Shown piece after piece: positions 1 to 5,609 of a stretch of 5,679 nucleotides of DNA. This DNA comes from Spirochaetales bacterium (GTDB lineage Bacteria > Spirochaetota > Spirochaetia > DSM-27196 > PWMO01). Below the pieces are notes generated by a model. That model did no database searches. It was given only the letters and a program-made list of their open reading frames with translations, and had not been told where the DNA came from. The position numbers and the translations under genes were made by a program. The stretch lies in contig SKLB01000193.1 of NCBI GenBank assembly GCA_007123465.1, forward strand, positions 1-5,679, given 5' to 3'. The number at the start of each line of letters is the position of its first letter. Positions within the stretch are counted from its first letter, which is position 1.

Positions 1-939
1 CTCGTCTACGCTGAGAGGAACCACGCAACCGGGCCCAATGATCAACCGGCGATCGGCAACCTGCTCGACCGCGTCGCGCAGTTCGCGTGCTACATCGTCG
101 TCGCTGCGGTGCAGAAGCGTATGATTCTCGTTCACACCGCCGATCAAGATCTTGTCGGTCATGGTTCGCGCTTTGCTGAGGCTGACAGCGGTAGTCCGAT
201 CGTGCCAGTTTATCGCCTGTACCGGATAGTTCTCGAGATCGGCAAACATCGGCTGCGAACCGTGAATGTGTAGAATGTTGAACCAGCACGAACGTGCTGC
301 TTGCAGTACTTTCAGATCGTAAGGCCGTCCAAACTCGGAGTAGAGCTCTACACTGAGGCGGTCGGTGGTGGCCAGCTGAGTGGCAAAGAATATCCCGTCG
401 ACCCCCGCAGACAGAAGTTTGCGCACAAAGGCAACGGTTGTCTCGGTTATCACCTCCAATCCGCGCTGCAGCAACGCTGAGTCGTTCTTCATATGCTCCA
501 GGATCGCGTCGCCTGTCATCTTTATGGCCGTTGTCAGCGGGCTGAATACGGTACCGATCACCGGAACTGAACCGCCGAACTCGGCGCACAGCCGTGTGGT
601 AGCGCTGATTTCGCGTGCCAGCGCCCCCTCCTCCACGCTGTTGGGCTCCAGGGTCTGCCAGTCACGCGCCGATGCTATACCGAATCGCTTCACCCGGCCG
701 ACTTGGTCCTCGCTCTCGGGCCACTGTATCTCGGATTGCCAGTCTTCAATCGAGTAAAGTCCGTTGTAGGATAGTTTCACAAAATCCCAGTTGCCGGCGT
801 TCTGGAATTCTATAGTTCGATCGACAAACCGCTCCGTGCTGCGATCGATCTGCGGGAAGTGCTTCCAAATGCTGATCGCCGGCGGTTGTACTCGCCCACC
901 ATCCACCAGTGTTCGAACTCTCTCATACGCGCTAGCCAT
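1..939 (-). CDS. URO-D superfamily protein (uroporphyrinogen decarboxylase-like), C-terminus cut off by window edge
   Basis: The frame is open from ATG at 939 to base 1, giving 313 residues with no stop; the family is usually about 340-350 residues, so roughly the last 30 are missing. An AGAGGAG ribosome site (948-954) lies 8 nt before the ATG and overlaps the dctM stop. Family resemblance is seen in the middle and end: PVIGTVFSPL (about 126-135), LHIHGSQPMF (223-232), NWHDRTTAVSL (244-254), LIGGVNEN (265-272) and IIGPGCVVP (300-308). The N-terminal RQAGR-type signature of true HemE, which holds substrate-binding arginines, is replaced by SIWKHFP (23-29), so heme synthesis is unlikely. The superfamily also includes corrinoid and thiol methyltransferases such as MtaA, which have a zinc-binding HxC motif; here that place reads HxH (224, 226). 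It is the last visible gene of the TRAP operon, 13 bp after dctM. Family membership is solid; reaction and substrate are unknown. Confidence 0.9.
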   Translation of the reverse strand, partial: MASAYERVRTLVDGGRVQPPAISIWKHFPQIDRSTERFVDRTIEFQNAGNWDFVKLSYNGLYSIEDWQSEIQWPESEDQVGRVKRFGIASARDWQTLEPNSVEEGALAREISATTRLCAEFGGSVPVIGTVFSPLTTAIKMTGDAILEHMKNDSALLQRGLEVITETTVAFVRKLLSAGVDGIFFATQLATTDRLSVELYSEFGRPYDLKVLQAARSCWFNILHIHGSQPMFADLENYPVQAINWHDRTTAVSLSKARTMTDKILIGGVNENHTLLHRSDDDVARELRDAVEQVADRRLIIGPGCVVPLSVDE

Positions 940-947
940 TCTGTTTG

Positions 948-954
948 CTCCTCT
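948..954 (-). promoter_or_regulatory. Ribosome binding site of the URO-D-like gene
   Basis: AGAGGAG on the minus strand ends 8 nt before the ATG at 939 and overlaps the TAG stop of dctM (953-955). This supports the 939 start and suggests translational coupling to dctM. Confidence 0.75.
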
Positions 955-2245
955 ACAGGTATTGCGGCATCAGCAGCCGCGGCAGAGCCATGAACAGGCC
1001 CGGAAAGATAATTCCCACGATGATGATCGACAGGGCGAGCACAATCATCGGAACTGACGCCACAAAGACCTTGTGGTTGGGGATCTCGGCGATCTGCGCG
1101 GCAACCAGCATGCAGATACCGTACGGCGGGGTAACCCTCCCCAGCGACAGCGTGAGCACAACGATGATCCCGAGGTGAATCGGAGCCAGGCCTGCCGCCG
1201 CCCCCATGGCCTGCAGTATCGGAAGAAAAACAACAACGCTGATGATAGGACTCAGAAACGTCCCCAGCACCAGCAAAAACGCCACAATCAGCATCGCGAT
1301 TCCAAACGGTGCCTCGGTAATCCCCAGGATAAAGGAGAGGATGATCTCAGGTGCGTTGAGATACGCTATCAACCAGCCCATGATACCCGAAGCCGCAACC
1401 GCCATCATCGGCAGCGAGTAACCAACAAGCGCTCTGCCCATCAACCCCGGCAGATCACGGAACCGCATCGAGCGATACACACCAAACACCAGAACCAGTC
1501 CGTAGACCACGGCAACCGCTGCTGCTTCGGTCGCGGTAAAGATACCCGCTGAAATGCCCCCGATAATGATCAAAGGCATCATCAGCGGCGGGATTGCTTT
1601 CCAGAACGCCTTTGCCGCCTCTATCAGCGAGAATCGGGGGTTGGCCGGCTGGTAGTTGTGCTTGACCGCCATGTAGTAGGTGTAGCCCATTTGAGTCAGG
1701 GCAATCATCACGCCGGGAATCACTCCCGAGAGAAACAGCGCTCCCACCGAGATCCGTGCCAGCGACGCATAGACAACCATGATGATGCTGGGCGGAATAA
1801 TGCCGCCGAGCACCGAAGAACACGCGGTTACCGCGGCTGAAAACCCCACATCGAACCTGGCCTTCTTCATGGCCGGAATCAGCATGGCGCCAATTCCGGC
1901 GGTGTCGGCAACTGAAGAACCGGACAGCCCCGCAAATAGCATGCTCACCATAACGTTGACGTGCCCGAGTCCGCCGCGCACGTGGCCCACCAGCTTGTCC
2001 GACAGCGTTACCAGACGCTCGGTAATACCCCCCTGGTTCATCAACTGCCCCAGCAGCAGAAAAAACGGCACCGCCAGCAGCGGAAAGGAATCGATGCTGG
2101 AGTAGACGTGATTCAGCACGCTCATCATCGGCATGCGCAGATAGGACAGCGTGATAATCGAGGAGATCATGAAGGCAAAAACAATCGGCACTTTCAGGAT
2201 TACGATCAGAAAGAACGATCCCATCAGCAGCAGGAGTGGATTCAT
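953..2245 (-). CDS. dctM: TRAP transporter large permease (DctM family)
   Basis: This is the large membrane subunit of a tripartite ATP-independent periplasmic transporter, which uses an ion gradient (usually sodium) to import a substrate delivered by the binding protein. The product has 430 residues, the normal family length, and is hydrophobic nearly throughout, consistent with about a dozen membrane segments. Family motifs are GSSVADTAGIG (109-119), GGIIPPSI (147-154), FTATEAAAVAV (236-246) and GRVTPPYG (369-376). It starts at an ATG that overlaps the dctQ stop as ATGA, with GGAG about 9 nt upstream inside dctQ. This is the usual arrangement for translational coupling of Q and M subunits. 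The URO-D-like gene follows after 13 bp. The transported substrate cannot be read from this subunit. The gene symbol denotes the family, not proven dicarboxylate specificity. Confidence 0.96.
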   Translation of the reverse strand: MNPLLLLMGSFFLIVILKVPIVFAFMISSIITLSYLRMPMMSVLNHVYSSIDSFPLLAVPFFLLLGQLMNQGGITERLVTLSDKLVGHVRGGLGHVNVMVSMLFAGLSGSSVADTAGIGAMLIPAMKKARFDVGFSAAVTACSSVLGGIIPPSIIMVVYASLARISVGALFLSGVIPGVMIALTQMGYTYYMAVKHNYQPANPRFSLIEAAKAFWKAIPPLMMPLIIIGGISAGIFTATEAAAVAVVYGLVLVFGVYRSMRFRDLPGLMGRALVGYSLPMMAVAASGIMGWLIAYLNAPEIILSFILGITEAPFGIAMLIVAFLLVLGTFLSPIISVVVFLPILQAMGAAAGLAPIHLGIIVVLTLSLGRVTPPYGICMLVAAQIAEIPNHKVFVASVPMIVLALSIIIVGIIFPGLFMALPRLLMPQYL

Positions 2246-2751
2246 TCAGCCGCTCTCCGGTTCCGTAGACTTCGAATGTCATCAAGAACAATCTCTATGC
2301 CGAACAGAAGGATGCACGCTCCGGCAACCGGGAACGCGGCGAAGAACAGCGCTTGCGGAAGCTGAAGCACCCTTGAGTAGCGGTTCATTCCCAGCTGGGC
2401 AAACTGGATCCCAACCGGAAGCAGAATGTAGACCAACCCGAACAGGCATACGTCAGCAAACAGGTTCAGGATCTGGTTCACCCGCACAAAGCGATCAGGG
2501 AATATCTCCACGATATAGTGCTGCCGCTGACGTACCGCTACCGACCCGCCGAGAAATACCGACCAGATAAAGCAGAAGAGCGCCACTTCCTGAATCCATA
2601 GCATCGAGATCCGCAAGTAGTTACGCGAGACCACCTGCAGAAAGACTACCGCAACAAACACGGCAAACAGCAGCGTACCGGCGATCAGAATTCCGCGTTC
2701 AACCCCGTTGTTCAGCCGCTTCAGAAGCATGATTCCGGTAGTCCGTTCCAT
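2242..2751 (-). CDS. dctQ: TRAP transporter small permease (DctQ family)
   Basis: This is the small membrane subunit that pairs with DctM. The product has 169 residues, typical for the family, with four hydrophobic segments at about 18-42, 50-72, 94-118 and 133-157. Family motifs include LQVVSRNYL (38-46) after the first segment and WIQEVALFCFIWSVFLGG (52-69), followed by the basic/polar AVRQRQHYIVEIF stretch (72-84). The ATG at 2751 has an AAGGCGG-like ribosome site just upstream, inside the 17-bp gap after dctP. A second in-frame ATG at 2730 (residue 8) lacks an equally good site, so 2751 is preferred with some uncertainty. The TGA stop overlaps the dctM start by 4 bp. The Q and M subunits are separate genes here, not fused as in some sialic-acid transporters. 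Confidence 0.95.
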   Translation of the reverse strand: MERTTGIMLLKRLNNGVERGILIAGTLLFAVFVAVVFLQVVSRNYLRISMLWIQEVALFCFIWSVFLGGSVAVRQRQHYIVEIFPDRFVRVNQILNLFADVCLFGLVYILLPVGIQFAQLGMNRYSRVLQLPQALFFAAFPVAGACILLFGIEIVLDDIRSLRNRRAAE

Positions 2752-2768
2752 TGTACCGCCTTGAGCTG

Positions 2769-3806
2769 CTATTGCATATCGCGAACCATCTGCAGCAGTT
2801 CGGTCACGCCCGCCTGCTGCGCCAGTTCATCGTGCAGCGGCTGCACCCGCTGCACAAACGGCTCGATGTCCACGTGCTGGACCTGCACTCCGTGCTCGGC
2901 TTCCATCTCTGCCAGCAGCGTCTGGTCATACTCGGCACCGCGGTCGGTTCCTATGCGGCCGGCTTCGATAGCCACTTCCTCGATAACCTCGCGGTACGAC
3001 GCCGGCAGCCGATCCAATGTCCGCTCACTGGCGGTAAAGTGAGAAATCATGACCTGGTGATTTGTCAGCGACTGATAAGGAGCAACCTCAAACAGCCGGC
3101 TCCCATAGTATCCGCTGATGGTGCTCTCAAAAGCGTTGACTACACCGGTCTGTACCGCAGTGTATATCTCTCCCCACGGCAACGACGTTGGCAGCGCACC
3201 AAACTCCTGCCAGATTCTCGACTCGAGCGGGTTGCCGGGCAGACGAATCCGTACGCCCTGCAGATCATCCGGATGAGTAATCGGACCCAGGTTGGTAGAA
3301 GTTACCCGTGTTCCTCCTCCGGCGAGCGCCAGCAGCTGAAACGGAAGATTGCGCTCCTGGTGGCTCTGCACCAGATGCTGGAAGAACGGACTGTCGTTGG
3401 CAGTAACGCGCCGGAAGTGATCGAGGTCCTCAAACAGGTACGAGAAGCCGGTGATCTGGTACTCCGGCAGAAACGATACCGCATTGGAAACACCGCCAAT
3501 CACAAAATCAACGCTGCCGATGCGCATCTCGTCGATGGTTGCCTCATCGTTACCGAGCGCACCGCTGTGATAGATCCTCACGGAAACGTTACCGTCGGTC
3601 CGCTCACTGACCTCTTCGGCAAAATACTCGGCCATATCGATCCACGGATGTGGCGGGCTGACAACGGTAGTGAGGCGCAGCTCGAAGGTCTGATCTTCGG
3701 CTGTCTCCCCCGCTCCAGCGGCAAACAGCGTCCCAGCGGCGATCATCAGCACGGCCATCATTGCCGTCACCCGGCCGGTTGAACGAACTATACTTCGGTT
3801 GATCAT
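2769..3806 (-). CDS. dctP: TRAP transporter substrate-binding protein (DctP family)
   Basis: This is the periplasmic receptor that captures the substrate and delivers it to the DctQ/DctM permease. From ATG at 3806 the product has 345 residues. I chose 3806 over the upstream in-frame ATG at 3833 because a near-perfect AAGGAGG site (3813-3819) sits 6 nt before it, and the resulting N-terminus is a standard Sec signal: basic start, hydrophobic 15-29, then AAGAGE. There is no cysteine for lipidation. Family features are the DLQGVRIRLP stretch (181-190), whose R188 matches the conserved arginine that binds the substrate carboxylate, then EFGALPTSLPWGEIYTAVQTG (201-221). The next region reads VVNAFEST (222-229) where many members have a D-G-x-E-N-P-like stretch. 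An organic acid is the likely substrate class, but which one is unknown. It is first in the operon, 17 bp before dctQ. Confidence 0.95.
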   Translation of the reverse strand: MINRSIVRSTGRVTAMMAVLMIAAGTLFAAGAGETAEDQTFELRLTTVVSPPHPWIDMAEYFAEEVSERTDGNVSVRIYHSGALGNDEATIDEMRIGSVDFVIGGVSNAVSFLPEYQITGFSYLFEDLDHFRRVTANDSPFFQHLVQSHQERNLPFQLLALAGGGTRVTSTNLGPITHPDDLQGVRIRLPGNPLESRIWQEFGALPTSLPWGEIYTAVQTGVVNAFESTISGYYGSRLFEVAPYQSLTNHQVMISHFTASERTLDRLPASYREVIEEVAIEAGRIGTDRGAEYDQTLLAEMEAEHGVQVQHVDIEPFVQRVQPLHDELAQQAGVTELLQMVRDMQ

Positions 3807-3812
3807 AATCTT

Positions 3813-3819
3813 CCTCCTT
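3813..3819 (-). promoter_or_regulatory. Ribosome binding site of dctP
   Basis: AAGGAGG on the minus strand is 6 nt from the ATG at 3806. It decides the start: the upstream ATG at 3833 would place this site inside the coding region. Confidence 0.88.
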
Positions 3820-3836
3820 AACACAATTAGCATGAT

Positions 3837-3846
3837 CTCAATTGAG
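3837..3846. promoter_or_regulatory. Perfect 10-bp palindrome CTCAATTGAG, candidate operator
   Basis: CTCAATTGAG is an uninterrupted perfect palindrome. It touches the candidate -10 box and covers the predicted transcription start of the dctP operon, where a repressor would block initiation. The symmetry does not extend into the flanks, and no regulator gene is visible in the window. Confidence 0.35.
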
Positions 3847-3874
3847 TATGCGATAACTGAACCAAATTAATCAA
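3845..3874 (-). promoter_or_regulatory. Candidate promoter of the TRAP operon
   Basis: On the minus strand TTGATT (3869-3874) and CATACT (3845-3850) are separated by 18 bp. Each matches the sigma-70 consensus at four of six bases. Transcription would begin near 3838 and leave a leader of about 32 nt before the dctP ATG. The prediction rests on eye-matching alone. Confidence 0.4.
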
Positions 3875-3920
3875 TAAAGCACGCCCCAGGTGCGCTGCGA
3901 AAGAACTCAGCTTCACCAAC

Positions 3921-3958
3921 AGTACTTTTCTTACTAAATCAAGTTACATTACTTTAGT
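3921..3958. repeat. AT-rich cluster of TTAC-type repeats with a 6-bp inverted repeat
   Basis: TTACT at 3931-3935, TTACA at 3944-3948 and TTACT at 3949-3953 repeat in a short AT-rich patch, next to AGTACT at 3921-3926. ACTAAA (3933-3938) and TTTAGT (3953-3958) form perfect inverted arms 14 bp apart, and AAGT (3941-3944) with ACTT (3951-3954) forms a smaller inner pair. The patch sits between the divergent dctP and ridA genes and could be regulatory for either, but the arms are too AT-rich and widely spaced to be called a terminator. Confidence 0.25.
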
Positions 3959-4014
3959 GCTTCTGTCTACACCCTGTGGCGCAATGCGGCAATAGCTGCT
4001 ACCATTCTATCTGC

Positions 4015-4020
4015 AAGGAG
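4015..4020 (+). promoter_or_regulatory. Ribosome binding site of ridA
   Basis: AAGGAG lies 6 nt before the ATG at 4027. It selects this start over the longer frame beginning at 3976, whose first 17 residues do not resemble the family. Confidence 0.85.
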
Positions 4021-4026
4021 AACAGC

Positions 4027-4416
4027 ATGGCGCAAACACGAGAAGAGATAGCAACCGAGGCGGCGCCCGCCGCGGTCGGACCCTATTCGCAGGCTATGCG
4101 CGTCGGCGAGATGGTATTCACTGCCGGGCAGATCCCGCTTGACCCGCAAACCGGTACCATTGTGGCGCAGAGTATCGAGCAGCAGACCGAGCAGGTCATG
4201 CAGAACCTGCAGGCCGTGCTGCAAGCTGCCGGATCGAGCTTTGCGCGTACCGTCAAGCTCACCTGCTTTATCACCGACATGGCCGACTTCCCAACCGTAA
4301 ACGCGGTTTTCGAGCGCCATCTGCAGAAGCCCTACCCTGCGCGTTCGTGTGTTGAGGTTGCAGCGCTCCCCAAGGGCGCCGCCATTGAGGTCGAAGCGGT
4401 AGCGCTAACCGGATAG
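4027..4416 (+). CDS. ridA: RidA family enamine/imine deaminase
   Basis: RidA (YjgF/YER057c/UK114 family) hydrolyses reactive enamine/imine intermediates, such as 2-aminoacrylate released by PLP enzymes, and so protects those enzymes; it acts as a cytosolic trimer. The product has 129 residues, the classic length. Motifs are VGPYSQA (17-23), FTAGQIPLDPQTG (31-43), NLQAVLQAAG (60-69), VKLTCFITDM (76-85) and the signature PARSCVEVAALPKGA (104-118). R106, C108 and E121 match the conserved Arg105, Cys107 and Glu120 of the E. coli protein, so deaminase activity is expected. It diverges from the TRAP operon and its last 12 bases overlap the end of the convergent esterase gene. No convincing promoter was found by eye. 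Position next to the TRAP operon may be coincidental, since this is a housekeeping protein. Confidence 0.96.
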   Translation: MAQTREEIATEAAPAAVGPYSQAMRVGEMVFTAGQIPLDPQTGTIVAQSIEQQTEQVMQNLQAVLQAAGSSFARTVKLTCFITDMADFPTVNAVFERHLQKPYPARSCVEVAALPKGAAIEVEAVALTG

Positions 4417-5079
4417 GAACAGCGCAAGCGGTTCTGTCAGCTGCTCGGGAACGGTGTGCCCGCCGTCAAACGTCACCAACTCGCCGTCCCACGCGGCCTC
4501 CAGCAGCGTCTGGTGCAGCGCGCGCGCTGATGAGTACGGCAGAATCGGATCGCTATTGCCGTGACTTTGCAGGAAACGGCAACCGCGGTGCGCCCGCGCC
4601 TGGCGTGCGGTACGCTCGGCGGCAATCAACCCTGCGGAGAGCAGAAACAGCCCGGCGGGAGCGTCGCTGCGCTGCAGCACACACTCCAGTGCAACCATTG
4701 CACCCTGGCTGAAGCCGCCGATCGCCAGCGTTCTATGCCCCAGATCGTGATCATCGATGTACTCCAGCACTTGCTGCCCGGACCGCCGCAGCCCAGGCGG
4801 GTCCATTTGCTCCAAAGCGCTGAAATAGCTGCCCTGAAGCGCCTGGGCCATCTCCTGCGGCGTGTCGGGGAACCACGCCCGACCGTAGGCCACCCCGCCG
4901 TACTGCAGCCCCAGCGGAGCGCGGATGAAGTGCCAGTCCCATTCGGCGGCGGGATCGAGCGCGCGGCCCAACGGCGCCAGGTCGTCCGCGTCGGCGCCAA
5001 AACCGTGTAGCACAACAACCGCCCGCTCGCTACTGCGCGTACCCCATCGTGTTGAGTGTAGTGTTGTATCGCGTGACAT
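4405..5079 (-). CDS. Alpha/beta hydrolase of the phospholipase/carboxylesterase type (serine esterase)
   Basis: This is a predicted cytosolic serine esterase of the small phospholipase/carboxylesterase (Abhydrolase_2) family, 224 residues and close to the usual 200-230. The oxyanion-hole motif HGFGADADDL lies at 25-34 and the nucleophile elbow GFSQGA at 122-127, with S124 the catalytic serine. D177 in SHGNSDPILPY and H208 in FDGGHTVP complete the triad, so the enzyme should be active. I chose ATG at 5079 because GGGAG (5085-5089) sits 5 nt upstream; a TTG at 5094 gives five more residues but would place that site inside the gene. No signal peptide is seen. Substrate is unknown; family members hydrolyse short acyl esters, lysophospholipids or acyl-proteins. 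It converges on ridA with a 12-bp overlap and diverges from nrdR with a 41-bp gap, so it is probably transcribed alone. Confidence 0.93.
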   Translation of the reverse strand: MSRDTTLHSTRWGTRSSERAVVVLHGFGADADDLAPLGRALDPAAEWDWHFIRAPLGLQYGGVAYGRAWFPDTPQEMAQALQGSYFSALEQMDPPGLRRSGQQVLEYIDDHDLGHRTLAIGGFSQGAMVALECVLQRSDAPAGLFLLSAGLIAAERTARQARAHRGCRFLQSHGNSDPILPYSSARALHQTLLEAAWDGELVTFDGGHTVPEQLTEPLALFLSG

Positions 5080-5084
5080 CGCAG

Positions 5085-5089
5085 CTCCC
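5085..5089 (-). promoter_or_regulatory. Ribosome binding site of the esterase gene
   Basis: GGGAG on the minus strand lies 5 nt from the ATG at 5079. It supports 5079 over the upstream TTG at 5094. Confidence 0.65.
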
Positions 5090-5108
5090 AACAAACGTTA
5101 TTTTTCGC

Positions 5109-5114
5109 TATACT
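5109..5114 (+). promoter_or_regulatory. Candidate -10 box of nrdR, possibly a leaderless message
   Basis: TATACT matches the sigma-70 -10 consensus at five of six bases. Its end is 6 nt before the nrdR ATG at 5121, so initiation at the normal distance would fall on or within a base or two of the ATG. No clear -35 box lies 16-18 bp upstream, and there is no ribosome binding site in the bases before the ATG. Confidence 0.45.
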
Positions 5115-5120
5115 CTTAGC

Positions 5121-5609
5121 ATGCGTTGTCCCCGCTGTAAAAGCCTCGAAGACCGTGTGGTGGAATCGCGTGCGCTGGCCAACGGCGGCACCATCCGCCG
5201 GCGGCGCGAATGCCTCGCCTGCAGCTACCGTTTCACCTCGTACGAACGGATCGAGGAGAAACCGTTGATGGTGATCAAAAAGAGCGATGCACGCCGCGAA
5301 CCATTTGACCGTGAGAAACTCGAGAAAGGCATCCAGCAGGCGTTGCGCAAGCGCCCTGTGTCACAGATCGATATTGAGAACGTCCTCGATGAACTGGAAG
5401 AAAGCGCCATGCTGCTCGGACGCAGCAGCCACGAGATCAGCTCGACAGAGGTCGGCAGGATGGTGCTGGAAAAACTCTACGATCTGGACCGAGTCGCCTA
5501 CGTCAGGTTTGCCTCAGTCTACCGTAACTTCGAAAATGTGGAAGAGTTTGTCCGTGAGATCGAGACGCTCAGCGGTCTCACGGACAGCACTCTGAAAGAA
5601 CGCACGTAG
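5121..5609 (+). CDS. nrdR: Transcriptional repressor NrdR
   Basis: NrdR is a nucleotide-sensing repressor of ribonucleotide reductase genes: an N-terminal zinc ribbon binds DNA at NrdR boxes and an ATP-cone domain senses ATP/dATP. The product has 162 residues. The zinc ligands C3, C6, C31 and C34 are present, with the basic stretch IRRRREC (25-31) before the second pair. The ATP cone covers about 49-139, including MVIKKSDARREPFDREKLEK. Family members usually have KRDGRREPF here, so KSDARREPF is a small variation. The start is set by the near-invariant MRCP N-terminus; the longer frame from 5049 adds 24 unrelated residues. No ribosome site precedes the ATG. No ribonucleotide reductase gene or clear NrdR box is visible nearby, so this regulator acts on distant targets. 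The TAG stop coincides with the last three bases of the convergent tRNA. Confidence 0.97.
   Translation: MRCPRCKSLEDRVVESRALANGGTIRRRRECLACSYRFTSYERIEEKPLMVIKKSDARREPFDREKLEKGIQQALRKRPVSQIDIENVLDELEESAMLLGRSSHEISSTEVGRMVLEKLYDLDRVAYVRFASVYRNFENVEEFVREIETLSGLTDSTLKERT

Noticed and set aside
380..757. 125-codon plus-strand frame at the left end
   Set aside because: It lies antisense inside the URO-D-like gene, whose frame is open across the whole segment and carries family motifs.
1455..2291. 278-codon minus-strand frame within dctM/dctQ
   Set aside because: It is another frame of the dctM region, with low-complexity, His/Arg-rich content and no family match; dctM in the neighbouring frame is clearly real.
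2751..3782. 343-codon open frame on the plus strand
   Set aside because: It is antisense to dctP over nearly its whole length and shows no recognisable domain; dctP has a signal peptide, family motifs and a strong ribosome site.
3807..3833. N-terminal extension of dctP from ATG at 3833
   Set aside because: It would put the strong AAGGAGG site inside the gene and add residues in front of a normal signal peptide; it also lacks a good ribosome site of its own.
3880..3896. GC-rich GCAC...GTGC inverted repeat, possible hairpin
   Set aside because: Only four outer bases pair and the interior does not continue the stem; there is no T-run, so no terminator is called.
4561..5010. 149-codon plus-strand frame
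   Set aside because: It is antisense to the esterase gene, which has an intact Ser-Asp-His triad; the opposite frame shows no domain.
5086..5120. Possible NrdR box in front of nrdR (autoregulation)
   Set aside because: No pair of sequences resembling the family's palindromic box can be seen; the AT-rich stretch lacks the expected symmetry.
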